Shown one piece after another: positions 1-6,151 of a stretch of DNA of 7,365 bases (positions are counted from its first letter, which is position 1; each line of letters opens with the position of its first letter). A model generated the notes under the pieces. That model saw only the letters and a program-made list of their open reading frames with translations, had not been told where the DNA came from and ran no database searches. The stretch comes from Candidatus Iainarchaeum sp. (GTDB taxonomy: Archaea > Iainarchaeota > Iainarchaeia > Iainarchaeales > GCA-2688035). Position numbers and translations under genes: made by a program. The stretch lies in NCBI GenBank assembly GCA_016931555.1, contig JAFGEM010000110.1, positions 1 to 7,365 of the forward strand, read 5' to 3'.

Positions 1-40
1 CTATTTATACCACTAAAATGTTCTAATTATATTAAAGGAA
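1..40 (+). promoter_or_regulatory. Promoter and Shine-Dalgarno of the surface-protein operon
   Basis: A TATA-like stretch (ATTTATAC, about 3-10) lies about 40 bases before the first ATG. An archaeal start site about 26 bases downstream would leave a leader of roughly 16 bases. That leader would contain AAAGGAA (34-40), a Shine-Dalgarno-like sequence ending 6 bases before the ATG at 47. Unlike most single genes later in the window, this operon therefore seems to start with a short leader. The box touches the window edge, so upstream elements cannot be seen. Confidence 0.5.
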
Positions 41-46
41 TTTATT

Positions 47-451
47 ATGGAACAGCCTGTCTGGTTTTATGTTGGAATTATTGCAGCAATAATTGCATTG
101 CTCGGGATTTTTCAATTACTTGCCTTGAATAATGATAATTTGAGGGAGCAGGCTGGAAAAAATTCTATTACAAAGATAGAGAGAATGTGCAATCTTGTAT
201 GCAATAGCCAGCCCGATACATTGCTTGATGCAGAGGTTGATTTTGGCTCCGGCTCAAAAATCTATGCCAACAATAATGTTGTTTGTGTCGAGTACAAGAC
301 AAAAGACTGCATACAATGCGACTGCCCAGTTGAAATGCAGGAACTTGATTTGACTTCAGAGGAAGCAATGCAGCTATTCGTTACTCACAAATACAATTGT
401 TATTTCAAAAAACTTGATTCTGGAAGTGTTGAAGTTGAATGCAGAGGGTGA
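47..451 (+). CDS. Membrane-anchored cysteine-rich small protein (first of a paralog pair)
   Basis: This 134-residue protein is of no family I recognise. Residues about 6-27 form one hydrophobic segment near the N-terminus. The remaining roughly 105 residues are polar with eight cysteines (C48, C52, C80, C88, C91, C93, C118, C132), an even number suited to disulfides in an exported domain. The ATG at 47 is supported by AAAGGAA six bases upstream. There is no lipobox and no clear class III (prepilin) cleavage motif. The stop lies inside the start region of the next gene, so translation is probably coupled. The spacing C-x27-C-x7-C-x4-C (C52/C80/C88/C93) nearly matches the next protein, which suggests tandem duplication. 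A pilin-like or receptor-like surface subunit is possible, but this is inference from architecture only. Confidence 0.85.
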   Translation: MEQPVWFYVGIIAAIIALLGIFQLLALNNDNLREQAGKNSITKIERMCNLVCNSQPDTLLDAEVDFGSGSKIYANNNVVCVEYKTKDCIQCDCPVEMQELDLTSEEAMQLFVTHKYNCYFKKLDSGSVEVECRG

Positions 452-827
452 CGCCCCAATTAATGTTATTACATGGATTGCAATTATTGTAGTAGTGCTA
501 ATGATGCTTGTCTGGTTTATGGGAAGCTATGTGTTTTCAAAACCGCGAATTGAAGCAGTAAAATCAGATTTAATTAATATCAGGGAAATGATTGATGAGG
601 GCTGCGACACTAATTCGTACTACCACAAAATAAATCCTATTTCTGAAACCGGTGCTTTGAGTGTGAATGATGCAAACATATGCATTCATTCGCTTGATGT
701 CAGCTTTTGCGAGAATTCTATCTGCAAGACAGGAATGAATGTGAACATTGACTTGGGGCAGGTAACTTGGCTTGCTGTTGAAAAAAGCACTGCAACAGGC
801 AATAAGGTGATTGTACATGCAGAATAA
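435..827 (+). CDS. Membrane-anchored cysteine-containing small protein (second of a paralog pair)
   Basis: This is an unrecognised protein of about 130 residues. One TM segment (about 10-34) is followed by a polar domain with four cysteines (C57, C83, C92, C97) spaced almost like C52/C80/C88/C93 of the upstream protein. No in-frame ATG precedes the TM. Possible starts are TTG 414, GTG 426, TTG 429 and TTG 435. I chose TTG 435 because GGAAGTG (422-428), one mismatch from a consensus Shine-Dalgarno, lies six bases before it; 414 is the longest possible form. The gene overlaps the upstream gene by 17-38 bases, and its end overlaps the downstream gene by 11 bases, so it is tightly embedded in the operon. 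Positive charges follow rather than precede the TM, which leaves topology ambiguous, but the cysteines favour an outside C-terminus. Confidence 0.8.
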   Translation: MNAEGDAPINVITWIAIIVVVLMMLVWFMGSYVFSKPRIEAVKSDLINIREMIDEGCDTNSYYHKINPISETGALSVNDANICIHSLDVSFCENSICKTGMNVNIDLGQVTWLAVEKSTATGNKVIVHAE

Positions 828-2232
828 GGGCCTTTTCAGCACATTGACTGTCTTTATTTTGGTTATTCTTCTTTTAGTGGCTATTTTTGCCCTGTTTTAC
901 TACGAGTCTTTTGTTGCGCAGGCAGAATTAATTGTTTATGACGAAGTGGGAAATCTCCAAGAAGCAGATAACATGGCAGAACACATTGAAAACTCTTTGG
1001 AGGGCTTTACAACAGACAATCTTCGGGCTGCAGAGGAAGAGACAGGCGAAACAGGAATAACAGAGCCATTTTCAGGATATACTGTGAGAGTGCTTTCAAC
1101 ACAGGATTGTGTTGAAAAATTCTTTAAAGTGGGAGAATGGGATGAATGTGAAAACCAGTATTCTTACATTGTAAACATTTTTGACCCAAACACAAACAAA
1201 AACTGCCCTGCAAGGCTTGTTGTATGCATTGACGGTGTAAAGCCGCCTGAACCTCCAGCTTTCTGTGTTTTAGGAGAAAATCTTGTATGCGGGGACTTTG
1301 AAAGCTGCGACCCAAACACATATAATCCCGACGACCCTGACAGCTGGGCCAGCGATGCCTGCTATTGCCAGCCAGGCTTTAGAACATGCATAGAGAATCC
1401 TGAAGGGGGAGAAATGTGGAGTGACTGTATTGGAGAATTGAATCCTATTTCAGAGCTTTGCGCAAATGCAATTGACGATGACTGCGATGGTTTAATTGAT
1501 GCAGCAGACCCTGACTGCATTACTTCTCCGGATCCGGAAACAATCTGCTTGGGAGAACGCACAGGAGGAGGAAGCGGAGGAAAGAGTGATTGGGTTATAG
1601 GGGGAAGAATTTCATACGATGCAGAAGACTGCAGAATTGAAGAAGCAGACGCCTGTTCATGCGACCACGGAATCTATATGCTTGCCGGCACCAAATCAAA
1701 CAATTATTTTGAGGTCAGCACTCCAGTAATTGAACAGGAAGGCTGGTATGGCTTGGCAATTGGTTATACAAACGGAAGCTCTAACCAGTATACTGAGAAT
1801 TTTCAGATATTATGTGAGGATGAATCTGGCAATCCCATTACGCATAATTTTTGGGATGAAGGAAACGGCTGCCCCAGCGGAGCATCAGGTTGCCCAAAAG
1901 CAACTACAAAACCAGATCCAAACAATACTGATCCATTGTGTTCAAACAAGCTTGAGGATGTAAAGCATGATGGTGATTTGATTATTGTCAATAGTGCTGA
2001 TGAAGACCACATTTATTGGAGCCACAGGTTCCCGACAATTCATGAGAATTTTGCAGACGGAAGCCCGCCTCCAGAAGAGCCTTGGTGGAGAAAATGTTAT
2101 TTTAGAGGAGACCCTGCAAGAGGCAATAAAGACAGTTTTAAGATTAACCACCCAGGATGCGGAAGCTGCGGCTGCGGAGACCCTGGAAGCATTAGATTCT
2201 CGGGATACAAAATATTGTATATGGGGAGCTAA
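817..2232 (+). CDS. Membrane-anchored, cysteine-rich surface protein with MopE-like metal-binding motif
   Basis: This 471-residue protein starts with a short basic N-terminus (MQNKG), a TM segment at about 6-28 and a large exported region with 26 cysteines. Residues about 35-145 are a membrane-proximal domain. Residues 184-234 resemble the MopE-type putative metal-binding repeat: a Cys-x-x-Gly stretch, a W-S-x-C-I-G segment, then ELCANAIDDDCDGLID and a final C234. The acidic loop (D220, D221, D222, D224, D228) suggests copper or calcium binding by analogy with that family. A GGGSGG linker (250-255) precedes a C-terminal domain of about 215 residues that I do not recognise, which ends with a C-G-S-C-G-C cluster. 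ATG 817 is preferred over TTG 811 because GGTGA (805-809) lies seven bases upstream. It is the largest product of the operon and the likeliest to carry the binding function, but its ligand is unknown. Confidence 0.9.
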   Translation: MQNKGLFSTLTVFILVILLLVAIFALFYYESFVAQAELIVYDEVGNLQEADNMAEHIENSLEGFTTDNLRAAEEETGETGITEPFSGYTVRVLSTQDCVEKFFKVGEWDECENQYSYIVNIFDPNTNKNCPARLVVCIDGVKPPEPPAFCVLGENLVCGDFESCDPNTYNPDDPDSWASDACYCQPGFRTCIENPEGGEMWSDCIGELNPISELCANAIDDDCDGLIDAADPDCITSPDPETICLGERTGGGSGGKSDWVIGGRISYDAEDCRIEEADACSCDHGIYMLAGTKSNNYFEVSTPVIEQEGWYGLAIGYTNGSSNQYTENFQILCEDESGNPITHNFWDEGNGCPSGASGCPKATTKPDPNNTDPLCSNKLEDVKHDGDLIIVNSADEDHIYWSHRFPTIHENFADGSPPPEEPWWRKCYFRGDPARGNKDSFKINHPGCGSCGCGDPGSIRFSGYKILYMGS

Positions 2233-2233
2233 C

Positions 2234-2329
2234 ATGAGTGGGACAAGACTTTCAGAGCAAGAGAAAGTGGAAGCTGACATTGTTAGAACAACATTTTCAG
2301 GGCAGAAAATAAGGCACAGGGAGAACTAA
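2234..2329 (+). CDS. Small hydrophilic protein, 31 residues, in the surface operon
   Basis: This short reading frame starts one base after the stop of the MopE-like gene and ends two bases before the next start codon, so it exactly fills the gap between two operon genes. GGGGAG (2223-2228) lies five bases before its ATG, a near-ideal Shine-Dalgarno sequence. The product (MSGTRLSEQEKVEADIV at the N-terminus) is soluble, charged and without cysteines or a membrane segment, unlike every other product of the operon. It would therefore stay in the cytoplasm unless it partners a membrane protein. Its function is unknown. It could also be mainly a translational bridge that keeps ribosomes moving to the next gene. 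Gene finders with a length cut-off would miss it. Confidence 0.6.
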   Translation: MSGTRLSEQEKVEADIVRTTFSGQKIRHREN

Positions 2330-2331
2330 AA

Positions 2332-2862
2332 ATGACAATGGTTTCAAATTTAATAAGCGTTTTCTTGATTGCAGGGCTTGTTTTAGCAGCAGGCGTCATA
2401 ATCTTTTTCATTCAAACCAGTGATTACAATGCCCTTTATGATTACCACCAAGAATTTTATTATTACAAGATTGTGGGCAATGGTTTTGATTCTGCACTGC
2501 GCACAACTATTCAGCCTTTGGGAAACTCACTTCAATACCATCTCGCAAACGTGGTTTATTATTACAATCCTCCAGAGCAAATAGCTGATTTTGATTATGT
2601 TGATTTTGATACTGGAGCAACTTCAAAAGTAAATGTTTACAGCAAAGCAACTGAGGTCCTCGACACTGTTTTCGGCGAAGACAATTGGCATCTTTATGTA
2701 AAGGAAAACCCCGAAATTCACTTAGGGGTTAGAAAAGAAACTGAGAAGCGAATTACTGTTGAAAGGGTTTTGCCTCTCCCAAGTATTGTACTGATTCCAA
2801 GCACTGGGACAGAAATAAGATTTGCCCATGTTATTGTATGGGTTTATGAAGTAAAAGAGTGA
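2332..2862 (+). CDS. Single-TM membrane-anchored protein, last gene of the surface operon
   Basis: This is a 176-residue protein with one TM segment (about 7-27) and a C-terminal domain rich in tyrosine and beta-forming residues. Clusters include YNALYDYHQEFYYYK (32-46) and VVYYYNP (74-80). Unlike its operon neighbours it has no cysteine, so any folding or assembly does not rely on disulfides. The ATG at 2332 has GGGAG (2319-2323) eight bases upstream; an ATG two codons later is also possible. It lies two bases after the micro-ORF and ends directly against the stop codon of the opposite-strand gene. The family is not recognised. A minor pilin-like or scaffold subunit would fit the N-terminal TM plus exported domain, but this is only architectural inference. 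Confidence 0.85.
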   Translation: MTMVSNLISVFLIAGLVLAAGVIIFFIQTSDYNALYDYHQEFYYYKIVGNGFDSALRTTIQPLGNSLQYHLANVVYYYNPPEQIADFDYVDFDTGATSKVNVYSKATEVLDTVFGEDNWHLYVKENPEIHLGVRKETEKRITVERVLPLPSIVLIPSTGTEIRFAHVIVWVYEVKE

Positions 2863-4350
2863 TTAGGGAACTGGCTCGTTAATGCAGCATGCCTGCCGTT
2901 GCCCTGCATGTGCGCTTGCCACTAAACTGCCTGCACAGGGCTCTTGAGGAACACCGGCACTGTCCTCACACCTTGTTCCGTCTCCCTGCACCCAATTATA
3001 ACACACTCTACCCCCAAAACTGCCTGTGCATTCTGCGAGCGGGAGTATTGCTCCATTGCAAAACGGGTGCGGGTCACAATCCCTTTTTGCACTAAAATTG
3101 AATTTTAAGATTATTTCAAGAGGCCCAAATTCATCAATTCTTGCTATGTTGGATCTGTTGTCCTCGCATACAATGCTATATTTTGCAGAGAACATTGCAG
3201 TAGAGCCAATTGTTTCATGCAAAGTAATTCCCATGTTCAAAGGATTTTGCGGTGCTTCAGGGGTTGTAGGGCTAAAGCCGCCTCCCCTATAACCTTCACT
3301 TGACTTTCCAAATGAATCAAAAGGATCCCAACCCTGCAACAGTTCAGAGCGACCTTCAATGTCTCCCTTGAGGCAGCCAGGCTCTGGATTCAGAGGGTTT
3401 TCACAAAACCAGGAAAGATTTTCATAATAAGTGTCAAGCCCTGGGCAAGTGCACGAATAATCATTCCTAGCAGTATTATGCCCGCGCACAACAGGCGGCT
3501 TTTCAGTGTACTCCCATGTCAGCCAGTTAATGTAACATTCTATGTCATCAGGTGAAAGAAAAGCATTCAGCGAAGAAAGGGAATCAGTTGCAATGTCTTT
3601 TGCTGCCTGTTCCGAAGCGCTCCAGCCAGGCAAACTTGGAGACAAATCACTTGTCCTCAGGTCAGCATTTTCTTGGCACTGCCTTTCCCCGCAATGCCCT
3701 ATTAACGCGCCGGTTCTTTCTGCAATGCCGTTTGGCGGGTCTTCCATTGTTTCCATCCAAGTTATTATCCTATCATAATCGTACCACAAGCGAATGCGCT
3801 TTACAAACCGCGTGAAAGGAATATTTAGTATCTTGTTTTTGTCTCCAACAATGCCTGACGCAACAATATTCAAATCCACTCCAACCCGGAATTCATTGGC
3901 ATCAGAATTCAATTCATAAGAATATCTTGGCGCAGGATTACGGGAAAGCCATTCAATATAGTCTACTTTGTTTACATCAAATTGCGTTACCAAGGGACCT
4001 TCTATTGCATAGCCCCTGTTTCGTTCAAGTTCTCCAAACAAAAGCTCTAATTCAGACTGCATTAATCCTGTAATTATGCGCTCTGCCCTGTCAACTCTTG
4101 TTGGAATAGGCCTGTCCATATACCAATGCGCTTGGGGCTGGTCAAAACTGTTTTTTGCAAACTCCCTAATAGTATTTTCAAAGGCTCTTTCCATTGTAGA
4201 AACAGTTTCCTGCGTAATCTGGCGTGCTGTTTCCTTTTCAAAAACTGATTCATGATTCTGCTGGACACCCAGTAACACTAAAAAAATTAGGATTAGTGCA
4301 AATGCGAGCACTACAGCAACAACATTGCCGCGCGAATTAAAGCGTTTCAT
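2863..4350 (-). CDS. Large membrane-anchored cysteine-rich surface protein
   Basis: This unrecognised 495-residue protein begins MKRFNSRGN, then a TM segment (about 9-30), so the basic N-terminus is probably cytoplasmic and the rest external. Residues 35-115 look helical and could form a coiled coil. Residues 140-200 look mixed alpha/beta. All 16 cysteines lie between 220 and 489, ending in a C-C pair, which suggests a disulfide-locked distal domain. The frame is open to a GTG at 4398, but I place the start at ATG 4350. A TATA box (4381-4374 on this strand) is centred about 28 bases upstream of that ATG and would lie inside the longer form, so the transcript is probably leaderless. The protein shares architecture, though no clear sequence similarity, with the operon it converges on. 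The R-G before the TM is reminiscent of prepilin leaders but lacks the usual downstream signature. Confidence 0.88.
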   Translation of the reverse strand: MKRFNSRGNVVAVVLAFALILIFLVLLGVQQNHESVFEKETARQITQETVSTMERAFENTIREFAKNSFDQPQAHWYMDRPIPTRVDRAERIITGLMQSELELLFGELERNRGYAIEGPLVTQFDVNKVDYIEWLSRNPAPRYSYELNSDANEFRVGVDLNIVASGIVGDKNKILNIPFTRFVKRIRLWYDYDRIITWMETMEDPPNGIAERTGALIGHCGERQCQENADLRTSDLSPSLPGWSASEQAAKDIATDSLSSLNAFLSPDDIECYINWLTWEYTEKPPVVRGHNTARNDYSCTCPGLDTYYENLSWFCENPLNPEPGCLKGDIEGRSELLQGWDPFDSFGKSSEGYRGGGFSPTTPEAPQNPLNMGITLHETIGSTAMFSAKYSIVCEDNRSNIARIDEFGPLEIILKFNFSAKRDCDPHPFCNGAILPLAECTGSFGGRVCYNWVQGDGTRCEDSAGVPQEPCAGSLVASAHAGQRQACCINEPVP

Positions 4351-4373
4351 TGCAAGAAAATAGGGCTTTTTAG

Positions 4374-4381
4374 TATAAAAA
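4374..4381 (-). promoter_or_regulatory. TATA box for the 495-residue surface protein gene
   Basis: On the minus strand this reads TTTTTATA, centred about 28 bases before the ATG at 4350. That is the spacing expected when an archaeal transcript starts at or next to the start codon. No Shine-Dalgarno sequence is visible between the two, consistent with leaderless translation. Confidence 0.55.
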
Positions 4382-4463
4382 TATTCCTTAGGAATCACCT
4401 AGAGCGCATGGAAACCGGCATTAATTATCCTTGGCTGCCAGAAAAATTTGTTGCAGACAAAAG

Positions 4464-4478
4464 TTTAAATAGTAGAAA
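4464..4478 (+). promoter_or_regulatory. TATA box and flank for the small helical protein gene
   Basis: TTTAAATAGTAGAAA begins 33 bases before the ATG at 4497, with TTTAAAT as the TATA element centred 30 bases upstream. The same 15 bases occur upstream of the gene starting at 5576 on the other strand, at an almost identical distance. No Shine-Dalgarno sequence lies near the ATG, so the transcript is probably leaderless. Confidence 0.6.
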
Positions 4479-4496
4479 AAGCTAATAGTGTATGTT

Positions 4497-4823
4497 ATGG
4501 GTGACAAGGAAGAATTTGTTGAAGCAGTCAGAGGCATGATTAGTGCAGGGCAAAGCAAAAAAGAAATACTTGATTACATGAAAAGCCTTGGAGTTCCGGA
4601 TAAAGATTCCAAAGCATATGTTTCCGAGGCAGAGAAAGCGCTTTCAGGCAGTTCTGCGAAAGCCAGCGGAGAAATGAAAACAGCTGTAATGGAAAATCAG
4701 ATTCAAATGCTCAAAAAAGACAAAAACCAGATTGCAAAAGAAAAGTTTACTAGAAATGTGGCTGCTTTGAATGATATGATTACAAAAGTGAAGCAGGAAT
4801 TAAAGCAGAAAGAATCAAACTAA
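4497..4823 (+). CDS. Small soluble helical protein, unknown function
   Basis: This is a 108-residue hydrophilic protein without cysteine or membrane segment. Residues 1-50 look like a compact helical module (S-A-G-Q-S-K-K-E-I-L-D-Y-M-K-S-L-G pattern followed by another helix), reminiscent of small helix-turn-helix-like modules of the type 'aG.s..eI...l...G'. Residues about 60-105 are a lysine/glutamine-rich amphipathic helix, probably a coiled coil, which suggests oligomerisation or a partner protein. I prefer ATG 4497 over GTG 4488 because it fits the TATA spacing (30 bases) and leaderless initiation. The gene stands alone between a divergent and a convergent neighbour. No enzymatic motif is visible and I do not recognise the family. 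Confidence 0.82.
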   Translation: MGDKEEFVEAVRGMISAGQSKKEILDYMKSLGVPDKDSKAYVSEAEKALSGSSAKASGEMKTAVMENQIQMLKKDKNQIAKEKFTRNVAALNDMITKVKQELKQKESN

Positions 4824-4916
4824 GCATAATTCTAATTTTACCCCAAGTCCAAAAAAGCATATTTTAATTTTCCCATGGGCGCTGGCAGCCAAAAACCAAT
4901 CCAAAGAATACGCGAA
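4824..4916. terminator. Convergent intergenic region with T-tracts for both strands
   Basis: This 93-base gap separates two convergent genes. On the plus strand it has short T-runs (around 4836-4840 and 4862-4871) of the kind that end archaeal transcripts. On the minus strand positions 4856-4851 read as six consecutive T. No strong hairpin is seen. The role as a two-sided terminator region is inferred from position and base composition. Confidence 0.35.
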
Positions 4917-5576
4917 TCAGTCCAAAAGACTGAATTCTTGTTCTATTGCCTTTACTCCCATTGCCATAAAAGAAACATATCTCTTGAATTGCACTCCGCC
5001 AAGAATTATGAAATAAAAACCAAGGGCAATCAGATTAAAGAGAAAATTCGCAGAGAATTGAAAGGATTTTTCGTAATAATTGCAGAAAAAGAAATCACAG
5101 TTTGAGAGGGAAAAAACAAAGAGCAGTATTGCACTGCAGATTATTGCCGCAACAAGCATTAAAAACGGCTCTACAAGATTCATAAAAAATTTCCCCTTCT
5201 TTGTCTTCTCCTGTGCCTTTTTTGACAAATACGCCCAAAACCTTGTTTCCCTGTTATGAACCCAGACAAGAACAACAAACACAAGTATGGCGGGAATAAT
5301 CATTCCCACAAATCCTGTTAATGGGTCAAAAGTGCTCATGCCAAGAGTATCCTTCATCCAATAGAAAAGCGGTTCATCATACCGCGGAAAAAAATCAGCC
5401 AAGATAAGTGCAAGCGCAAGAACTATTATCCCAAAAAAAAGGAGATACATTGCACGCCTTTTCGCCTTATTCAGCTTTTTCTTTACTGTGTCAACATACG
5501 AGTATTTGGTTGATTCAATTTTTTTGCCCAAACTATCGAGATCCCGGGCAAAATCCCTCTTGTTCAAAAGCCCCAT
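4917..5576 (-). CDS. Four-TM integral membrane protein, unknown function
   Basis: This 219-residue protein has a basic N-terminal tail (lysine/arginine cluster at 33-41) and hydrophobic segments at about 42-62, 86-107, 134-157 and 174-196. The positive-inside rule puts the N-terminus, the basic loop 108-133 (RETR...KKAQEKTKKGK) and the C-terminus in the cytoplasm. The second outer loop holds a Cys pair (C160, C165) that could form a disulfide. I recognise no family motif, catalytic residue or transporter signature. The start ATG at 5576 fits a TATA box centred about 30 bases upstream, with no Shine-Dalgarno sequence, so initiation is probably leaderless. The promoter lies in the 45-base gap after the VIT-like gene, so the two same-strand genes may be transcribed separately, with read-through possible. 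Confidence 0.87.
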   Translation of the reverse strand: MGLLNKRDFARDLDSLGKKIESTKYSYVDTVKKKLNKAKRRAMYLLFFGIIVLALALILADFFPRYDEPLFYWMKDTLGMSTFDPLTGFVGMIIPAILVFVVLVWVHNRETRFWAYLSKKAQEKTKKGKFFMNLVEPFLMLVAAIICSAILLFVFSLSNCDFFFCNYYEKSFQFSANFLFNLIALGFYFIILGGVQFKRYVSFMAMGVKAIEQEFSLLD

Positions 5577-5595
5577 AACAGCATATTTTAGGTAC

Positions 5596-5610
5596 TTTCT
5601 ACTATTTAAA
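5596..5610 (-). promoter_or_regulatory. TATA box and flank for the four-TM protein gene
   Basis: On the minus strand this reads TTTAAATAGTAGAAA, beginning 34 bases before the ATG at 5576. It is identical over 15 bases to the element at 4464-4478. It lies in the short gap after the upstream gene's stop codon (5622). Confidence 0.6.
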
Positions 5611-5621
5611 AAATTCGGTTC

Positions 5622-6098
5622 TCAGACAAAAGCCTGTGAAACCCAAAACCCAATATAATTCGTCGCAATAATCACTAGCACTGTTATTGCAAGATGCTCC
5701 AAAACCACGTGAAATGGTTTTTGCTGCTCATTCCTTGCAAGAAAATAGCTGAAAAGAATTATGAGAAACAAGCCCCATGCAACGCTTGCAATTACTGCAA
5801 GCGAAAGAGGCAACAGCAAAACCGGCGCCAAAAAAGTGAGCGCAAAAAAGAATTTTGAAAAAAACGTTGCAAATGTAGACTCCCAAATTTCTTGCACAGA
5901 ATGCCTATTTTCGGATTCCTCTGAAATATGAATTCCCATTGCATCAGACAATGCATCAGCAACTGCTATCACTACAATCCCGCCTGCAACAACAATAGAG
6001 GAATGCGTGCTCGAATTCAATCCCACAATCAAACCAAGCGTTGTAATAATGCCAGAAGCCAAGCCAAAGCTAAATCCCTTTCGAATCGACAATTTCAT
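5622..6098 (-). CDS. VIT1/CCC1-like membrane protein, reduced and diverged
   Basis: This is a 158-residue, probably five-TM protein (about 12-28, 33-55, 77-97, 98-121, 132-154). The segment FGLASGIITTLGLIVGL (11-27) matches the first helix of the VIT1/CCC1 family of iron/manganese exporters and vacuolar importers. DALSDAMGIHISEES (48-62) aligns with the family's second-helix motif (usually like 'alSMaaGeYlS'). Two features are unusual. The Asp normally preceding the first Gly of 'DGlvTtlG' is Ser15 here, and the long Glu-rich cytoplasmic metal-binding region between helices 2 and 3 is shrunk to about 20 residues, with a few Glu (60, 61, 63, 70, 73). It may transport a different substrate, act as a dimer partner, or be a non-transporting relative. 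ATG 6098 has a TATA-like element about 28 bases upstream and no Shine-Dalgarno sequence. Confidence 0.75.
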   Translation of the reverse strand: MKLSIRKGFSFGLASGIITTLGLIVGLNSSTHSSIVVAGGIVVIAVADALSDAMGIHISEESENRHSVQEIWESTFATFFSKFFFALTFLAPVLLLPLSLAVIASVAWGLFLIILFSYFLARNEQQKPFHVVLEHLAITVLVIIATNYIGFWVSQAFV

Positions 6099-6114
6099 AA
6101 TCAGATTAACAAAG

Positions 6115-6139
6115 GTTTTGTTTTAATAAGTTTTGTTTT
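6115..6139. promoter_or_regulatory. Shared divergent promoter with one central TATA-like element
   Basis: The 53-base gap between the divergent start codons (6098 minus, 6152 plus) has one TATA-like core (TTTTAATAAG, 6121-6130; TTATTAAAA on the other strand). It lies about 27 bases from both ATGs. It is flanked by a direct repeat of GTTTTGTTTT at 6115-6124 and 6130-6139, 15 bases apart. Both genes lack Shine-Dalgarno sequences and are probably leaderless. Confidence 0.55.
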
Positions 6140-6151
6140 TCAAGTTATTGC

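Noticed and set aside
47..150. Classical class III (prepilin) signal peptides in the operon proteins
   Set aside because: None of the N-termini shows the full basic-Gly/Ala cleavage site followed by the Gln/Ser/Glu pattern, so a firm pilin assignment is not made.
1985..2233. Upstream extension of the 31-residue micro-ORF to 114 residues
   Set aside because: The extension runs through the MopE-like gene in another frame and its composition looks like shadow translation; the Shine-Dalgarno sequence supports the internal ATG at 2234.
1942..2280. 112-codon minus-strand frame across the end of the MopE-like gene
   Set aside because: Its composition is typical of an antisense shadow of a biased coding sequence, and it has no promoter or ribosome site.
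4408..4485. 25-codon plus-strand frame in the divergent gap (begins METGINYPWLPEK)
   Set aside because: It has no Shine-Dalgarno sequence or TATA spacing of its own, it overlaps the promoter of the 4497 gene, and it shows no recognisable similarity.
4875..5105. 76-codon plus-strand frame beginning MGAGSQKPIQ
   Set aside because: Most of it lies antisense to the four-TM protein gene, which has a clear membrane-protein pattern and promoter. No usable promoter or ribosome site precedes the frame.
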